Below are positions 34,525-42,412 of a DNA stretch of 64,000 nucleotides, piece by piece. Source of the stretch: Chryseosolibacter sp964493505. GTDB taxonomy: Bacteria > Bacteroidota > Bacteroidia > Cytophagales > Cyclobacteriaceae. Location: assembly GCA_964493505.1 (NCBI GenBank), contig CAZBNP010000011.1:1-64000 (forward strand), in the 5' to 3' direction. The notes beneath the pieces are model-generated. The model did not search any database, was not told the origin of the DNA, and saw only the letters and a program-made list of their open reading frames with translations. Numbering within the stretch: position 1 is the stretch's first letter; each line of letters starts with the position of its first letter. The position numbers were made by a program, and so were the translations under genes.

Positions 34525-35625
34525 TCAGTTATTGGTTGTTACGGCGGCTACCATACGGACCTGATTACAGATGACGTTCCCCATCACTTCAGTACCGAGT
34601 ATTTTTTCGTGCGGAGTGGTGTCGTCGGCGATATCGCGTGTGCGATATCCTTCCTGTAATGTTTTTTCTACAGCCCTGATAATGGTCGTTGATTCCTCCT
34701 TAAGGCCAAAGGAGATATCGAGCAACAAAGCGGCGGACAGGATCGATGCCAACGGATTGGCTATCCCTTTTCCGGTGATGTCGTGAGCGCTTCCGTGTAT
34801 CGGCTCGTATAATCCCACGGTGTCGCCAATGGAGGCAGAAGCAAGCATACCCATTGACCCGGCGATCTGTGAGGCTTCATCGGTCAGAATATCACCAAAC
34901 AAGTTGCCTGTAACCACTACGTCAAAGCTCTTCGGGTTTTGGATCAGTTTCATCGCCGCCGCATCCACGAACATGTGCTCAACCGTAACGTCCGGGTATT
35001 CCTTTGCGACTTCCTGTACAACCGACCTCCACAAACGAGAGCTTTCGAGTACGTTTGCCTTGTCGACCGATGTCACTTTCTTGCCACGTGTCAGCGCTGC
35101 CTTGAAAGCTTTGTGAGCGATACGTTCAACTTCAAACTTCGAATAGATCATCGTGTCGAACGCAGTGTCGTTGTTGTTTGTGCGACCACGCTCGCCGAAG
35201 TACACATCGCCGGTAAGCTCGCGGAAGAAAAGTATATCAGCACCTTTCAGGACCTCGGGCTTGATGCTCGATGCTCCGAGAAGTTCATCGAAAAGCTTTA
35301 TGGGCCTCAGGTTCGCATACAAGCCGAGTTCCTTGCGCATTTTCAGCAGGCCTTGCTCGGGCCTCACCGAGAGAGTGGGATCGTTGTCATATTTTGGATG
35401 ACCCACGGCGCCGAAAAGTATAGCGTCGGAGTTCTTCATTTTGGCGAGCGTTTCGTCTGGCAGCGGGCTGCCGGTAGCTTCTATTGCTTCGTGACCGATC
35501 AGCGCATAGTCAAAGGTAAACTCATGGCCAAAACATTCCGCTACCTGGTCGAGCACTTTCTTGCCACAGGTAGTAACTTCTTTTCCGATACCGTCACCGG
35601 GAAGGATGGTAATTCTTTTCTTCAT
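34525..35625 (-). CDS. leuB: 3-isopropylmalate dehydrogenase LeuB
   Basis: A 366-residue beta-decarboxylating dehydrogenase with ILPGDGIGKEV at the N-terminus, RPEQGLLKMRKELGLYANLRP, the family signature around NLFGDILTDEASQIAGSMGML and the NAD-binding GLYEPIHGSAHDI. It oxidises 3-isopropylmalate to 2-oxoisocaproate. It is separated by 8 bp from leuD upstream, clearly cotranscribed. Confidence 0.96.
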   Translation of the reverse strand: MKKRITILPGDGIGKEVTTCGKKVLDQVAECFGHEFTFDYALIGHEAIEATGSPLPDETLAKMKNSDAILFGAVGHPKYDNDPTLSVRPEQGLLKMRKELGLYANLRPIKLFDELLGASSIKPEVLKGADILFFRELTGDVYFGERGRTNNNDTAFDTMIYSKFEVERIAHKAFKAALTRGKKVTSVDKANVLESSRLWRSVVQEVAKEYPDVTVEHMFVDAAAMKLIQNPKSFDVVVTGNLFGDILTDEASQIAGSMGMLASASIGDTVGLYEPIHGSAHDITGKGIANPLASILSAALLLDISFGLKEESTTIIRAVEKTLQEGYRTRDIADDTTPHEKILGTEVMGNVICNQVRMVAAVTTNN

Positions 35626-35633
35626 CTTACTGG

Positions 35634-36218
35634 CTAGTGAGTCAATTGAAATTGTGTTATTTCTTTTCTTAAATTCAATAGGTAGTCAATGTCATCATAA
35701 CCGTTGATGAGACATGTTTTCTTGTAGGGATTTATGTCGAAGCTTTCGCTGCTACCATCTTCCAGCGAAACGCGTTGCTGCGCAAGATCTACCGTGATGA
35801 CTGTCGCCGGATCCTTTTCAATGGTCTCAACCATTTTCTTAAGAAACGTATCGGAGACCTGAACGGGAAGCAGCGCATTGTTCAAAGCGTTGTTCTTGAA
35901 GATATCGGCGAAGAAGCTTGATATCACTACGCGGAATCCTCCATCGACGATTGCCCAGGCGGCGTGCTCGCGGCTGCTGCCACATCCGAAGTTCTTGCCC
36001 GCGACGAGGATCTTTCCGGAGTACCTGGGGTCGTTCAGGACGAAGTCTTTGGGATGGCCCTCGCCGTCGTATCTCCAGTCGCGGAAGAGGTTTTCGCCGA
36101 ATCCTTCCCGTGTAGTGGCTTTCAGGAATCGTGCGGGAATGATCTGGTCAGTGTCGATATTTTCAATAGACAGCGGTACCGCTGTGCTATTTAACGTTAT
36201 GAATTTTTCTTTGCTCAT
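35634..36218 (-). CDS. leuD: 3-isopropylmalate dehydratase small subunit LeuD
   Basis: A 194-residue small subunit with NIDTDQIIPARFLK, GKNFGCGSSREHA (the swivel-domain substrate loop) and a C-terminal helical tail. It pairs with LeuC to isomerise 2- to 3-isopropylmalate. Gaps of 27 bp to leuC and 8 bp to leuB show operon structure. Confidence 0.96.
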   Translation of the reverse strand: MSKEKFITLNSTAVPLSIENIDTDQIIPARFLKATTREGFGENLFRDWRYDGEGHPKDFVLNDPRYSGKILVAGKNFGCGSSREHAAWAIVDGGFRVVISSFFADIFKNNALNNALLPVQVSDTFLKKMVETIEKDPATVITVDLAQQRVSLEDGSSESFDINPYKKTCLINGYDDIDYLLNLRKEITQFQLTH

Positions 36219-36245
36219 GATTGAAGTCGTTCCTGTTCGTTGTGA

Positions 36246-37652
36246 TTAGAATTCGCGTACGTCTGTGACCTTGCCTGTGATGGCGGCAGCAGCTGCGCTG
36301 AGTGGACTGGCGAGGAAGGTTCTGGATTTCGGTCCCTGCCGTCCTTCAAAGTTCCGGTTCGATGTTGAGATACAATATTTGCCCGCCGGTATTTTGTCTT
36401 CGTTCATAGCCAGGCATGCTGAACAGCCGGGTTCGCGCAGTTCGAAGCCTGCCGCTTCAAATATTTTATCCAGGCCTTCTTTTCTCGCCTGCTCTTCAAC
36501 CTGCTTGGAGCCCGGTACCACCCATACTTCAACATTCGAGGCTTTCTGCTTGCCCTTGACCATATCGGCTACGAGGCGCAGGTCTTCAATGCGCGCGTTT
36601 GTACAACTTCCGATGAATACATAGTCGACAGATTTTCCCAGCAGTTGGGAACCGGGTTCCAATCCCATGTATTCAAGCGACTTGGAGAAAGATGTTTGCT
36701 CGCTGATATCTTTTAATTCGGACAGGGTAGGGATGCGATCGTTTACCCGGATACCCATGCCTGGGTTTGTACCGTATGTGATCATCGGGCCAATATCGGC
36801 TGCGTTGAACTCAAGAACGTGGTCGAACTCGGCACCCGGGTCTGATTGAAGATTTCTCCATCCTTCAACAAGCTTTTCAAATTCTTCTCCTTGTGGAGCG
36901 AACCGGCGGCCGCGGATATAATTGAAGGTTGTTTCGTCAGGGGCGATCAAGCCACCACGCGCACCCATCTCGATACTCATGTTGCAGATAGTCATGCGCG
37001 CTTCCATAGAAAGCCCGCGAATAGCATCACCTGCATATTCTACGAAATATCCGGTAGCACCACTTGCTGAAATACGGGAGATGATATAAAGGATGATATC
37101 TTTCGCTACCACACCTTTCGCGAGTTTACCGTTGACCTCGATCTTCATCTTTTTGGGCTTGTACTGGAGCACGCACTGTGTCGCCAATACCTGTTCAACC
37201 TCGCTGGTTCCAATACCGAAGGCGATGTTACCGAAAGCGCCGTGTGTGGATGTGTGGCTGTCGCCGCATACGATAGTCATGCCAGGAAGCGTCAGTCCGA
37301 GCTCGGGGCCGATAATATGAACGATGCCCTGGAAAGGGTGGCCCAGGTCGTAGAGACTAACGCCGAATTCTTCGCAGTTTTTCCGGAGCGTTTCAACTTG
37401 ATGACGTGACAAAGCTTCACGAATAGGAAGATGCTGGTCTTTAGTAGGAACATTGTGATCGGCCGTAGCCGTCGTTCTGTCCGCATTAAATACTTTTACT
37501 CCTCTTTTGCGCAGACCTGCAAATGCCTGAGGGCTGGTCACTTCGTGAATAAAATGTCTGTCAATGAACAGTACATCCGGGTGTCCTTCACTGCTTTTTA
37601 CCACATGGGAATCCCAGATCTTGTCAAATAAGGTTTTAGCTGATTGGCTCAT
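36246..37652 (-). CDS. leuC: 3-isopropylmalate dehydratase large subunit LeuC
   Basis: A 468-residue aconitase-family protein with the three [4Fe-4S] cysteine sites (IGSCTNARIEDLR and the paired cysteines in REPGCSACLAMN) and VCGDSHTSTHGAFG. It is the first gene of the leu half of the locus. A 221-bp gap separates it from ilvA and holds a strong hairpin and an 18-nt element also present before ilvE. The minus-strand purine run GAGGAGAAATG gives it an unusually good ribosome-binding site for this genome. Confidence 0.96.
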   Translation of the reverse strand: MSQSAKTLFDKIWDSHVVKSSEGHPDVLFIDRHFIHEVTSPQAFAGLRKRGVKVFNADRTTATADHNVPTKDQHLPIREALSRHQVETLRKNCEEFGVSLYDLGHPFQGIVHIIGPELGLTLPGMTIVCGDSHTSTHGAFGNIAFGIGTSEVEQVLATQCVLQYKPKKMKIEVNGKLAKGVVAKDIILYIISRISASGATGYFVEYAGDAIRGLSMEARMTICNMSIEMGARGGLIAPDETTFNYIRGRRFAPQGEEFEKLVEGWRNLQSDPGAEFDHVLEFNAADIGPMITYGTNPGMGIRVNDRIPTLSELKDISEQTSFSKSLEYMGLEPGSQLLGKSVDYVFIGSCTNARIEDLRLVADMVKGKQKASNVEVWVVPGSKQVEEQARKEGLDKIFEAAGFELREPGCSACLAMNEDKIPAGKYCISTSNRNFEGRQGPKSRTFLASPLSAAAAAITGKVTDVREF

Positions 37653-37672
37653 TTCTCCTCGGTGTCTAAATC

Positions 37673-37690
37673 TTTACAACTGTTAGTTTG
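37673..37690 (-). promoter_or_regulatory. 18-nt shared leader element, leuC copy
   Basis: On the minus strand this reads CAAACTAACAGTTGTAAA, identical in all 18 positions to the copy before ilvE, and also 3' of a GC-rich hairpin. It ends 20 nt before the leuC start codon. Its core AACT-AAC-AGTT is a 4-bp inverted repeat. The function is unknown. Confidence 0.55.
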
Positions 37691-37700
37691 GACAGTCTTC

Positions 37701-37739
37701 AACGAAAACCGCCCCTCCTGGACGAGCCGGGAGGGGCGG
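37701..37739 (-). terminator. Intrinsic terminator or attenuator hairpin between ilvA and leuC
   Basis: A perfect 10-bp GC-rich stem (ccgcccctcc at 37709-37718 with its complement at 37730-37739) with an 11-nt loop. It is followed on the minus strand by TTTTCGTT. It would end or reduce readthrough from the ilv genes into leuC. No ATG-initiated leader peptide was found between ilvA and the hairpin, so a translation-coupled attenuator is not supported here. Confidence 0.75.
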
Positions 37740-37873
37740 GTTATTATGTATCTACTACAACGTTTGCTGACCAATAATTCCTTTTAAGTGCTTTTCAAAA
37801 CGCTAATATCCTAAAAATCGGTTGGTGGGTCAATGAAATCCCCAAAAATATTTATCGGTGAGTAAGCTGCCAA

Positions 37874-39124
37874 TCACACAAGATATTCAAAAAGATTTTC
37901 ATCCTGATTGACAAGTGTGTAGTTGAGTTGAAACTGGTCCATCCGTCCCGTCAGCGCGTCAAAATCCTCACGGGATTTCACTTCAATTCCAATAAGGGCG
38001 GGGCCTGTTTCCTTGTTGTGTTTCTGAATGAATTCAAAGCGCACAATGTCGTCGTCCGGTCCGAGAATATGGTTGACGAATTCCTTTAGCGCGCCGGGTC
38101 TCTGAGCAAATCGTACGATGAAATAGTGCTTTAGTCCTTCGTAAAGAAGTGACCGTTCCATTATCTCCTGCATGCGGTCGATATCGTTGTTGCCGCCGCT
38201 TAGAATGCAAACCACTCGTTTTCCACGGATCTTCCCGGCGTACTGTTCGAGTGCGGCGATAGACAGGGCTCCGGCCGGCTCCGCTACAATCGCATCGTGA
38301 TTGTAGAGCCGGAGAATTGTGGAGCTCACTTTTCCCTCGGGAACCAGCAATACGTCGCTGAGGAGTTCTTTGCAGATACTAAAGGTGATCTCCCCGACCT
38401 TTTGCACCGACGCACCATCGACAAAGTGTTGAATCTTTTCAAGCTTAACCGGTTTGCCGATGCGCAGGGCTTCGGTCATCGAGGGTGCACCAGAAGGTTC
38501 GACACCGATGATCCTGGTGTCGGGTGAGTGTTCTTTTGCATACGACCCTACACCGGAGCAAAGTCCGCCCCCGCCAATAGGTACAAAGATATAGTCAACG
38601 CCATCCAGTTCGTCGAGTATTTCCTTGCCGACAGTGCCTTGCCCTTCGATTATCTTCAGGTGATCGAAAGGCGGGATGAAGATCTTATTGTTTGCGTGAG
38701 AAAATTCCAGTGCCTCCGTCTGGCACTCGTCGAACGAGTCGCCGGTAAGGACAATCTTGATGGTTTCGCCCCCGAACATTTTGACCTGATTGATCTTCTG
38801 TTTGGGCGTGATTGCCGGCATGTAGATAACACCGTTAATGTCGAGTTGCCTGCATGAGAAGGCTACGCCCTGTGCGTGGTTGCCCGCGCTGGCACACACC
38901 ACGCCACGTGTTCTTTCCTCGGGCGTAAGGCTGTGAATGAGGTTGTAGGCTCCGCGCAGTTTGTAGGATCGTACTACCTGGAGATCTTCGCGCTTGATGT
39001 ATATCTCTGCACCGAATTTTTCCGACAATTTCCGGTGCAGTTGCAGTGGTGTTTTCAACACTACTGACTTTAGCGTCTCTTGAGCGCCATCGATGTCGAG
39101 TGTAGTTTGGGATGCAATGGCCAT
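37874..39124 (-). CDS. ilvA: Threonine ammonia-lyase IlvA
   Basis: A 416-residue fold-type II PLP enzyme with the lysine in REDLQVVRSYKLRGAYN, the glycine loop GGGGLCSG and a single C-terminal ACT-like regulatory domain (FIVRFAQRPGALKEFVNHIL). It deaminates threonine to 2-oxobutyrate for isoleucine. The length matches the 400 to 420-residue forms with one regulatory repeat rather than the 510-residue E. coli type. It lies 86 bp after ilvC; an imperfect inverted repeat fills that gap. Confidence 0.94.
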   Translation of the reverse strand: MAIASQTTLDIDGAQETLKSVVLKTPLQLHRKLSEKFGAEIYIKREDLQVVRSYKLRGAYNLIHSLTPEERTRGVVCASAGNHAQGVAFSCRQLDINGVIYMPAITPKQKINQVKMFGGETIKIVLTGDSFDECQTEALEFSHANNKIFIPPFDHLKIIEGQGTVGKEILDELDGVDYIFVPIGGGGLCSGVGSYAKEHSPDTRIIGVEPSGAPSMTEALRIGKPVKLEKIQHFVDGASVQKVGEITFSICKELLSDVLLVPEGKVSSTILRLYNHDAIVAEPAGALSIAALEQYAGKIRGKRVVCILSGGNNDIDRMQEIMERSLLYEGLKHYFIVRFAQRPGALKEFVNHILGPDDDIVRFEFIQKHNKETGPALIGIEVKSREDFDALTGRMDQFQLNYTLVNQDENLFEYLV

Positions 39125-39135
39125 TGGGAGAGTAA

Positions 39136-39203
39136 TCCATAGCCCACACCACAGTCCACAACACTGGGAGACACTCTCAATGCGGTGGACTGTGGACTAT
39201 GGA
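39136..39203. repeat. Imperfect inverted repeat between ilvC and ilvA
   Basis: The outer arms are 13 nt with one mismatch (tccatagcccaca at 39136-39148 against the complement of tgtggactatgga at 39191-39203). Inner parts repeat CCACAGTCCAC-like units. Transcribed, it would form a hairpin inside the ilv mRNA. No T-tract follows the hairpin in either orientation, so it is not a standard terminator. The unit resembles other short repetitive fillers in this window. Confidence 0.65.
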
Positions 39204-39210
39204 CCAATAG

Positions 39211-40281
39211 TTAGTTTATCATGCTCGCTTCCACCTGTTGTTTTTCAGGTCTCAGCTTTCTTACGGCAGCGCCGGCCTGCCAGAGTTCGCTTTCGCGAAG
39301 TTCTTTTAGTTCTTCGGCGAGTTTTTCGCGATAGTCAGGTTTGCTGCAAGTGTCGATCGTGCGCTTTGCCTCGGCACCGGTTGCTACACTGTTATAAAGC
39401 TCTTTGAAAACCGGGAGGGTAGCTTCCTTAAAGCGTTTCTTCCAGTCGAGCGCACCGCGTTGTGCTGTAGTAGAACAGTTTGCGTACATCCAGTCCATAC
39501 CATTTTCAGCGACAAGTGGCATCAGGCTTTGCGTCAGTTCTTCGACCGTTTCGTTGAACGCTTCCGAAGGAGAGTGACCGTTTGCACGGAGTACATCGTA
39601 TTGCGCTTCGAAGATACCTGCGATAGCTCCCATCAGGGTTCCGCGTTCGCCGGCCAGGTCGGAGTACACTTCTTTTTTGAAGTCAGTCTCAAACAAGTAT
39701 CCCGATCCGACGCCGATTCCAAGTGCGTAGGCTTTCTCTTTTGCTTTTCCGGTAGCATCCTGGAATATCGCATAGCTTGAGTTGATACCCTTTCCCTGGA
39801 GGAACAGCCTGCGTACAGACGTTCCCGAACCTTTGGGTGCAACGAGAATGACGTCTACTTCCGCCGGAGGGATGATTCCCGTTTGATCTTTAAACGTAAT
39901 ACCGAATCCGTGAGAGAAGTACAGTGTCTTCCCGGCGGTAAGATGCGGTTTGATTGAAGGCCAGAGTGCAATCTGCCCGGCGTCCGAGAGGAGATATTGC
40001 AGGATAGTTCCACGCTTAGCTGCTTCATCGAGATCGAAAAGTGTTTCACCTTCAACCCATCCGTGTTCAACAGCTTTGTCCCATGTCTTGGAGCCTTTGC
40101 GCTGACCGACGATTACTTTGAATCCGTTGTCGCGGAGGTTTAAAGCCTGCGCGGGACCTTGCACACCGTATCCGAGAATTGCAATGACTTCGTCTTTCAG
40201 AACCTCGCGTGCCTTTTCCATCGGGAATTCTTCCCTGGTTAGCACTTCTTCAACAACGCCGCCAAAATTGATCTTTGCCAT
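39211..40281 (-). CDS. ilvC: Ketol-acid reductoisomerase IlvC
   Basis: A 356-residue enzyme with the NADPH-binding start LGYGVQGPAQALNLRDNGF and VIVGQRKGSKTW. A knotted C-terminal domain follows, with metal ligands in the DLAGERGTLMGAIAGIFEAQYDVL region. It converts acetolactate and acetohydroxybutyrate in valine and isoleucine synthesis. The gap to ilvN is 44 bp. Confidence 0.95.
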   Translation of the reverse strand: MAKINFGGVVEEVLTREEFPMEKAREVLKDEVIAILGYGVQGPAQALNLRDNGFKVIVGQRKGSKTWDKAVEHGWVEGETLFDLDEAAKRGTILQYLLSDAGQIALWPSIKPHLTAGKTLYFSHGFGITFKDQTGIIPPAEVDVILVAPKGSGTSVRRLFLQGKGINSSYAIFQDATGKAKEKAYALGIGVGSGYLFETDFKKEVYSDLAGERGTLMGAIAGIFEAQYDVLRANGHSPSEAFNETVEELTQSLMPLVAENGMDWMYANCSTTAQRGALDWKKRFKEATLPVFKELYNSVATGAEAKRTIDTCSKPDYREKLAEELKELRESELWQAGAAVRKLRPEKQQVEASMIN

Positions 40282-40325
40282 AGAATTTAATTTAGTGTTT
40301 CGTGTAATGGATTGATTAAAATTTT

Positions 40326-40637
40326 TCAGGCTATCTGCCTGTTACTTTTTTCGCTTAAAGTATAATAGGACGAGCTCCCTTCGAAGATGTTGACTTGCTC
40401 TACCTCGATGAGCTTTTCAAGCTGGTGCTTTACCTTCTCGATAAGATCGGCCGTTGTATATACGAGCAGAATCGCGCTTCCGCGGGTGAAATCCACTTCG
40501 TTCTCGTGAGCAATCAACCTTTTGATGCGCACTCTGCGCCTGTTCAGGACATTAACGATCCTGTTGAGGATCGAGAAATTGTTGTCCGATACGATTTCAA
40601 TTGTGAACTCCTGTTTCATATCGTGAGTAATGATCAT
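40326..40637 (-). CDS. ilvN: Acetolactate synthase small subunit, ACT domain only
   Basis: A protein of 97 to 103 residues containing one ACT domain (FTIEIVSDNNFSILNRIVNVLNRRRVRIKRL). IlvN/IlvH proteins are typically 160 to 190 residues; the C-terminal domain is missing, as in the short IlvM type. It regulates IlvB, whose gene ends 14 bp upstream. Two ATGs are possible, 40637 and 40619 (MKQEFTIEIV); the latter gives a more typical ACT start. Confidence 0.88.
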   Translation of the reverse strand: MIITHDMKQEFTIEIVSDNNFSILNRIVNVLNRRRVRIKRLIAHENEVDFTRGSAILLVYTTADLIEKVKHQLEKLIEVEQVNIFEGSSSYYTLSEKSNRQIA

Positions 40638-40651
40638 GACTAAATCTTAAA

Positions 40652-42412
40652 CTATTTCCCTGTAGGTGGTTCGAGCATGCAATCTGAGACGCAGCCACCT
40701 GCCGGTACCATCGGGAATACGTTATCTTCTTTTCCAACGACTATTTCGACAAAGAAAGACGTCGGAGAGTCAAGCATTTTTTGTAACGTGGGCAGAAGAT
40801 CCGCTCTCCTTTCAACCTTCGCCGCAGGGATGTTGTATGCCTGTGAAATCTTGACGAAATCAGGATTAACCATTTCAGTAGCGGAGTAGCGTTTCTCGTG
40901 AAAGAGTTGTTGCCACTGCCGTACCATTCCCAGGAAGCTGTTGTTCAAGACAATAACTTTGACGGGGATCTCGTATTGCATGATGGTGCCGAGTTCCTGA
41001 ACAGTCATCTGAAATCCACCGTCTCCGATTATGGCTACGACTTGTTTCTGTGGCATAGCCAGTTTGGCGCCGAGTGCTGCAGGAAGGGCGAATCCCATCG
41101 TACCCGCGCCACCTGACGTTACATTTGTGCGCGGCTGCTTATATTTATAGTACCGCGATGTAGCCATCTGGTGTTGGCCAACATCGGAGACGACGATTGC
41201 CTCGCCATTCGTCATCTTGGAGAGATGATTGATGACCTCACCCATTTTAAGGACATCTTGCGGATGGTTCAGCTCGCGGTGAGTGACCTTTTCATACTCA
41301 ACCTGGTTCAGTTTGTGAAACGTCTGGCGCCAGGCTTCGTGGTTGTTCGGGTTGCAGTATTTGGTTAATGCCAGCAACGCTTCTTTCGCATCGGCATGGA
41401 CAGGGACGTCGGCCTTGACGATTTTATTGATCTCCGCCTTATCAATGTCTATGTGAATGATCTTCGCCTGTTTGGCATAACGGCTTACATTACCGGTTAC
41501 CCTGTCATCGAAGCGCATACCGATACTGATAAGCACATCGCACTCATTGGTGTTCAGGTTCGGTCCGTAGTTGCCGTGCATTCCAAGAAAGCCCACGTAG
41601 TTCGAATGGTCTGCCGGAAACGCTCCGAGCCCCAGCAGCGTAGCGGCTACCGGAATGTCGGTCTTTTCGATAAACGCCAGCAATTCTTTGCTTGCGTTGG
41701 ACAACAACACACCTTGCCCCACGAGGATGTACGGACGTTTTGCATTGTTGATAAGTTCCGCCGCAGCTTCCACCTGGTCCATTTGCAATACCGGCGTCGG
41801 CTTGTAAGTACGCACTGATGAGCAGCGTTGGTACTCGGCCTCTTCGATCATTTCGTTCTGAGCGTTCTTCGTAATGTCTATGAGAACAGGTCCCGGCCTG
41901 CCGGTAGTAGCAATGTAAAATGCTTTCGCAACTGCGGGAGCGATATCCTTTGCTTCCGTTACCTGAACGTTCCATTTCGTCACCGGAATCGTTGTGTTAA
42001 CGACATCGGTTTCCTGGAAAGCATCCGTTCCCAGTAAGTGAGCGAATACCTGGCCGGTGATACACACAAGAGGTGTTGAATCGATCAAGGCGTCAGCCAG
42101 ACCTGTGACCAGGTTTGTTGCACCCGGCCCGGACGTGGCGAATACCACACCGGGTTTGCCGGAAACTCTCGCGAATCCCTGGGCCGCGTGAATAGAGCCC
42201 TGCTCATGACGCACGAGAATATGCTTCAGTTCTTTCTGAAAGCTATAGAGCGCATCATAGACGGGCATGATCGCTCCGCCGGGATACCCAAAAATTGTTT
42301 CTACATTTTCAGCAATCAGGGACCGCAACAGAATCTCAGCTCCGGAGATCTTTTTGCCAGCTTCTTTTTCGCCCTGAGGCTTTGTCTCAGTCTTCGTCAG
42401 TAACGCATCCAT
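40652..42412 (-). CDS. ilvB: Acetolactate synthase large subunit IlvB
   Basis: A 586-residue ThDP enzyme with FGYPGGAIMPVYDAL, the catalytic glutamate in RHEQGSIHAA, the ThDP motif GDGGFQMTVQELGTI ... NNSFLGMVRQWQ, and a hydrophilic 25-residue N-terminal extension. It makes acetolactate and acetohydroxybutyrate. The start overlaps the end of ilvD by 26 bp, indicating translational coupling. Confidence 0.96.
   Translation of the reverse strand: MDALLTKTETKPQGEKEAGKKISGAEILLRSLIAENVETIFGYPGGAIMPVYDALYSFQKELKHILVRHEQGSIHAAQGFARVSGKPGVVFATSGPGATNLVTGLADALIDSTPLVCITGQVFAHLLGTDAFQETDVVNTTIPVTKWNVQVTEAKDIAPAVAKAFYIATTGRPGPVLIDITKNAQNEMIEEAEYQRCSSVRTYKPTPVLQMDQVEAAAELINNAKRPYILVGQGVLLSNASKELLAFIEKTDIPVAATLLGLGAFPADHSNYVGFLGMHGNYGPNLNTNECDVLISIGMRFDDRVTGNVSRYAKQAKIIHIDIDKAEINKIVKADVPVHADAKEALLALTKYCNPNNHEAWRQTFHKLNQVEYEKVTHRELNHPQDVLKMGEVINHLSKMTNGEAIVVSDVGQHQMATSRYYKYKQPRTNVTSGGAGTMGFALPAALGAKLAMPQKQVVAIIGDGGFQMTVQELGTIMQYEIPVKVIVLNNSFLGMVRQWQQLFHEKRYSATEMVNPDFVKISQAYNIPAAKVERRADLLPTLQKMLDSPTSFFVEIVVGKEDNVFPMVPAGGCVSDCMLEPPTGK

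Noticed and set aside
34939..35637. 232-residue plus-strand frame opposite leuB
   Set aside because: Antisense to LeuB, with no recognisable motif.
37742..37873. Leader peptide before the leuC hairpin
   Set aside because: All three minus-strand frames were read between ilvA and the hairpin. No ATG or GTG start with a branched-chain run was found, so a translation-coupled attenuator is not claimed here.
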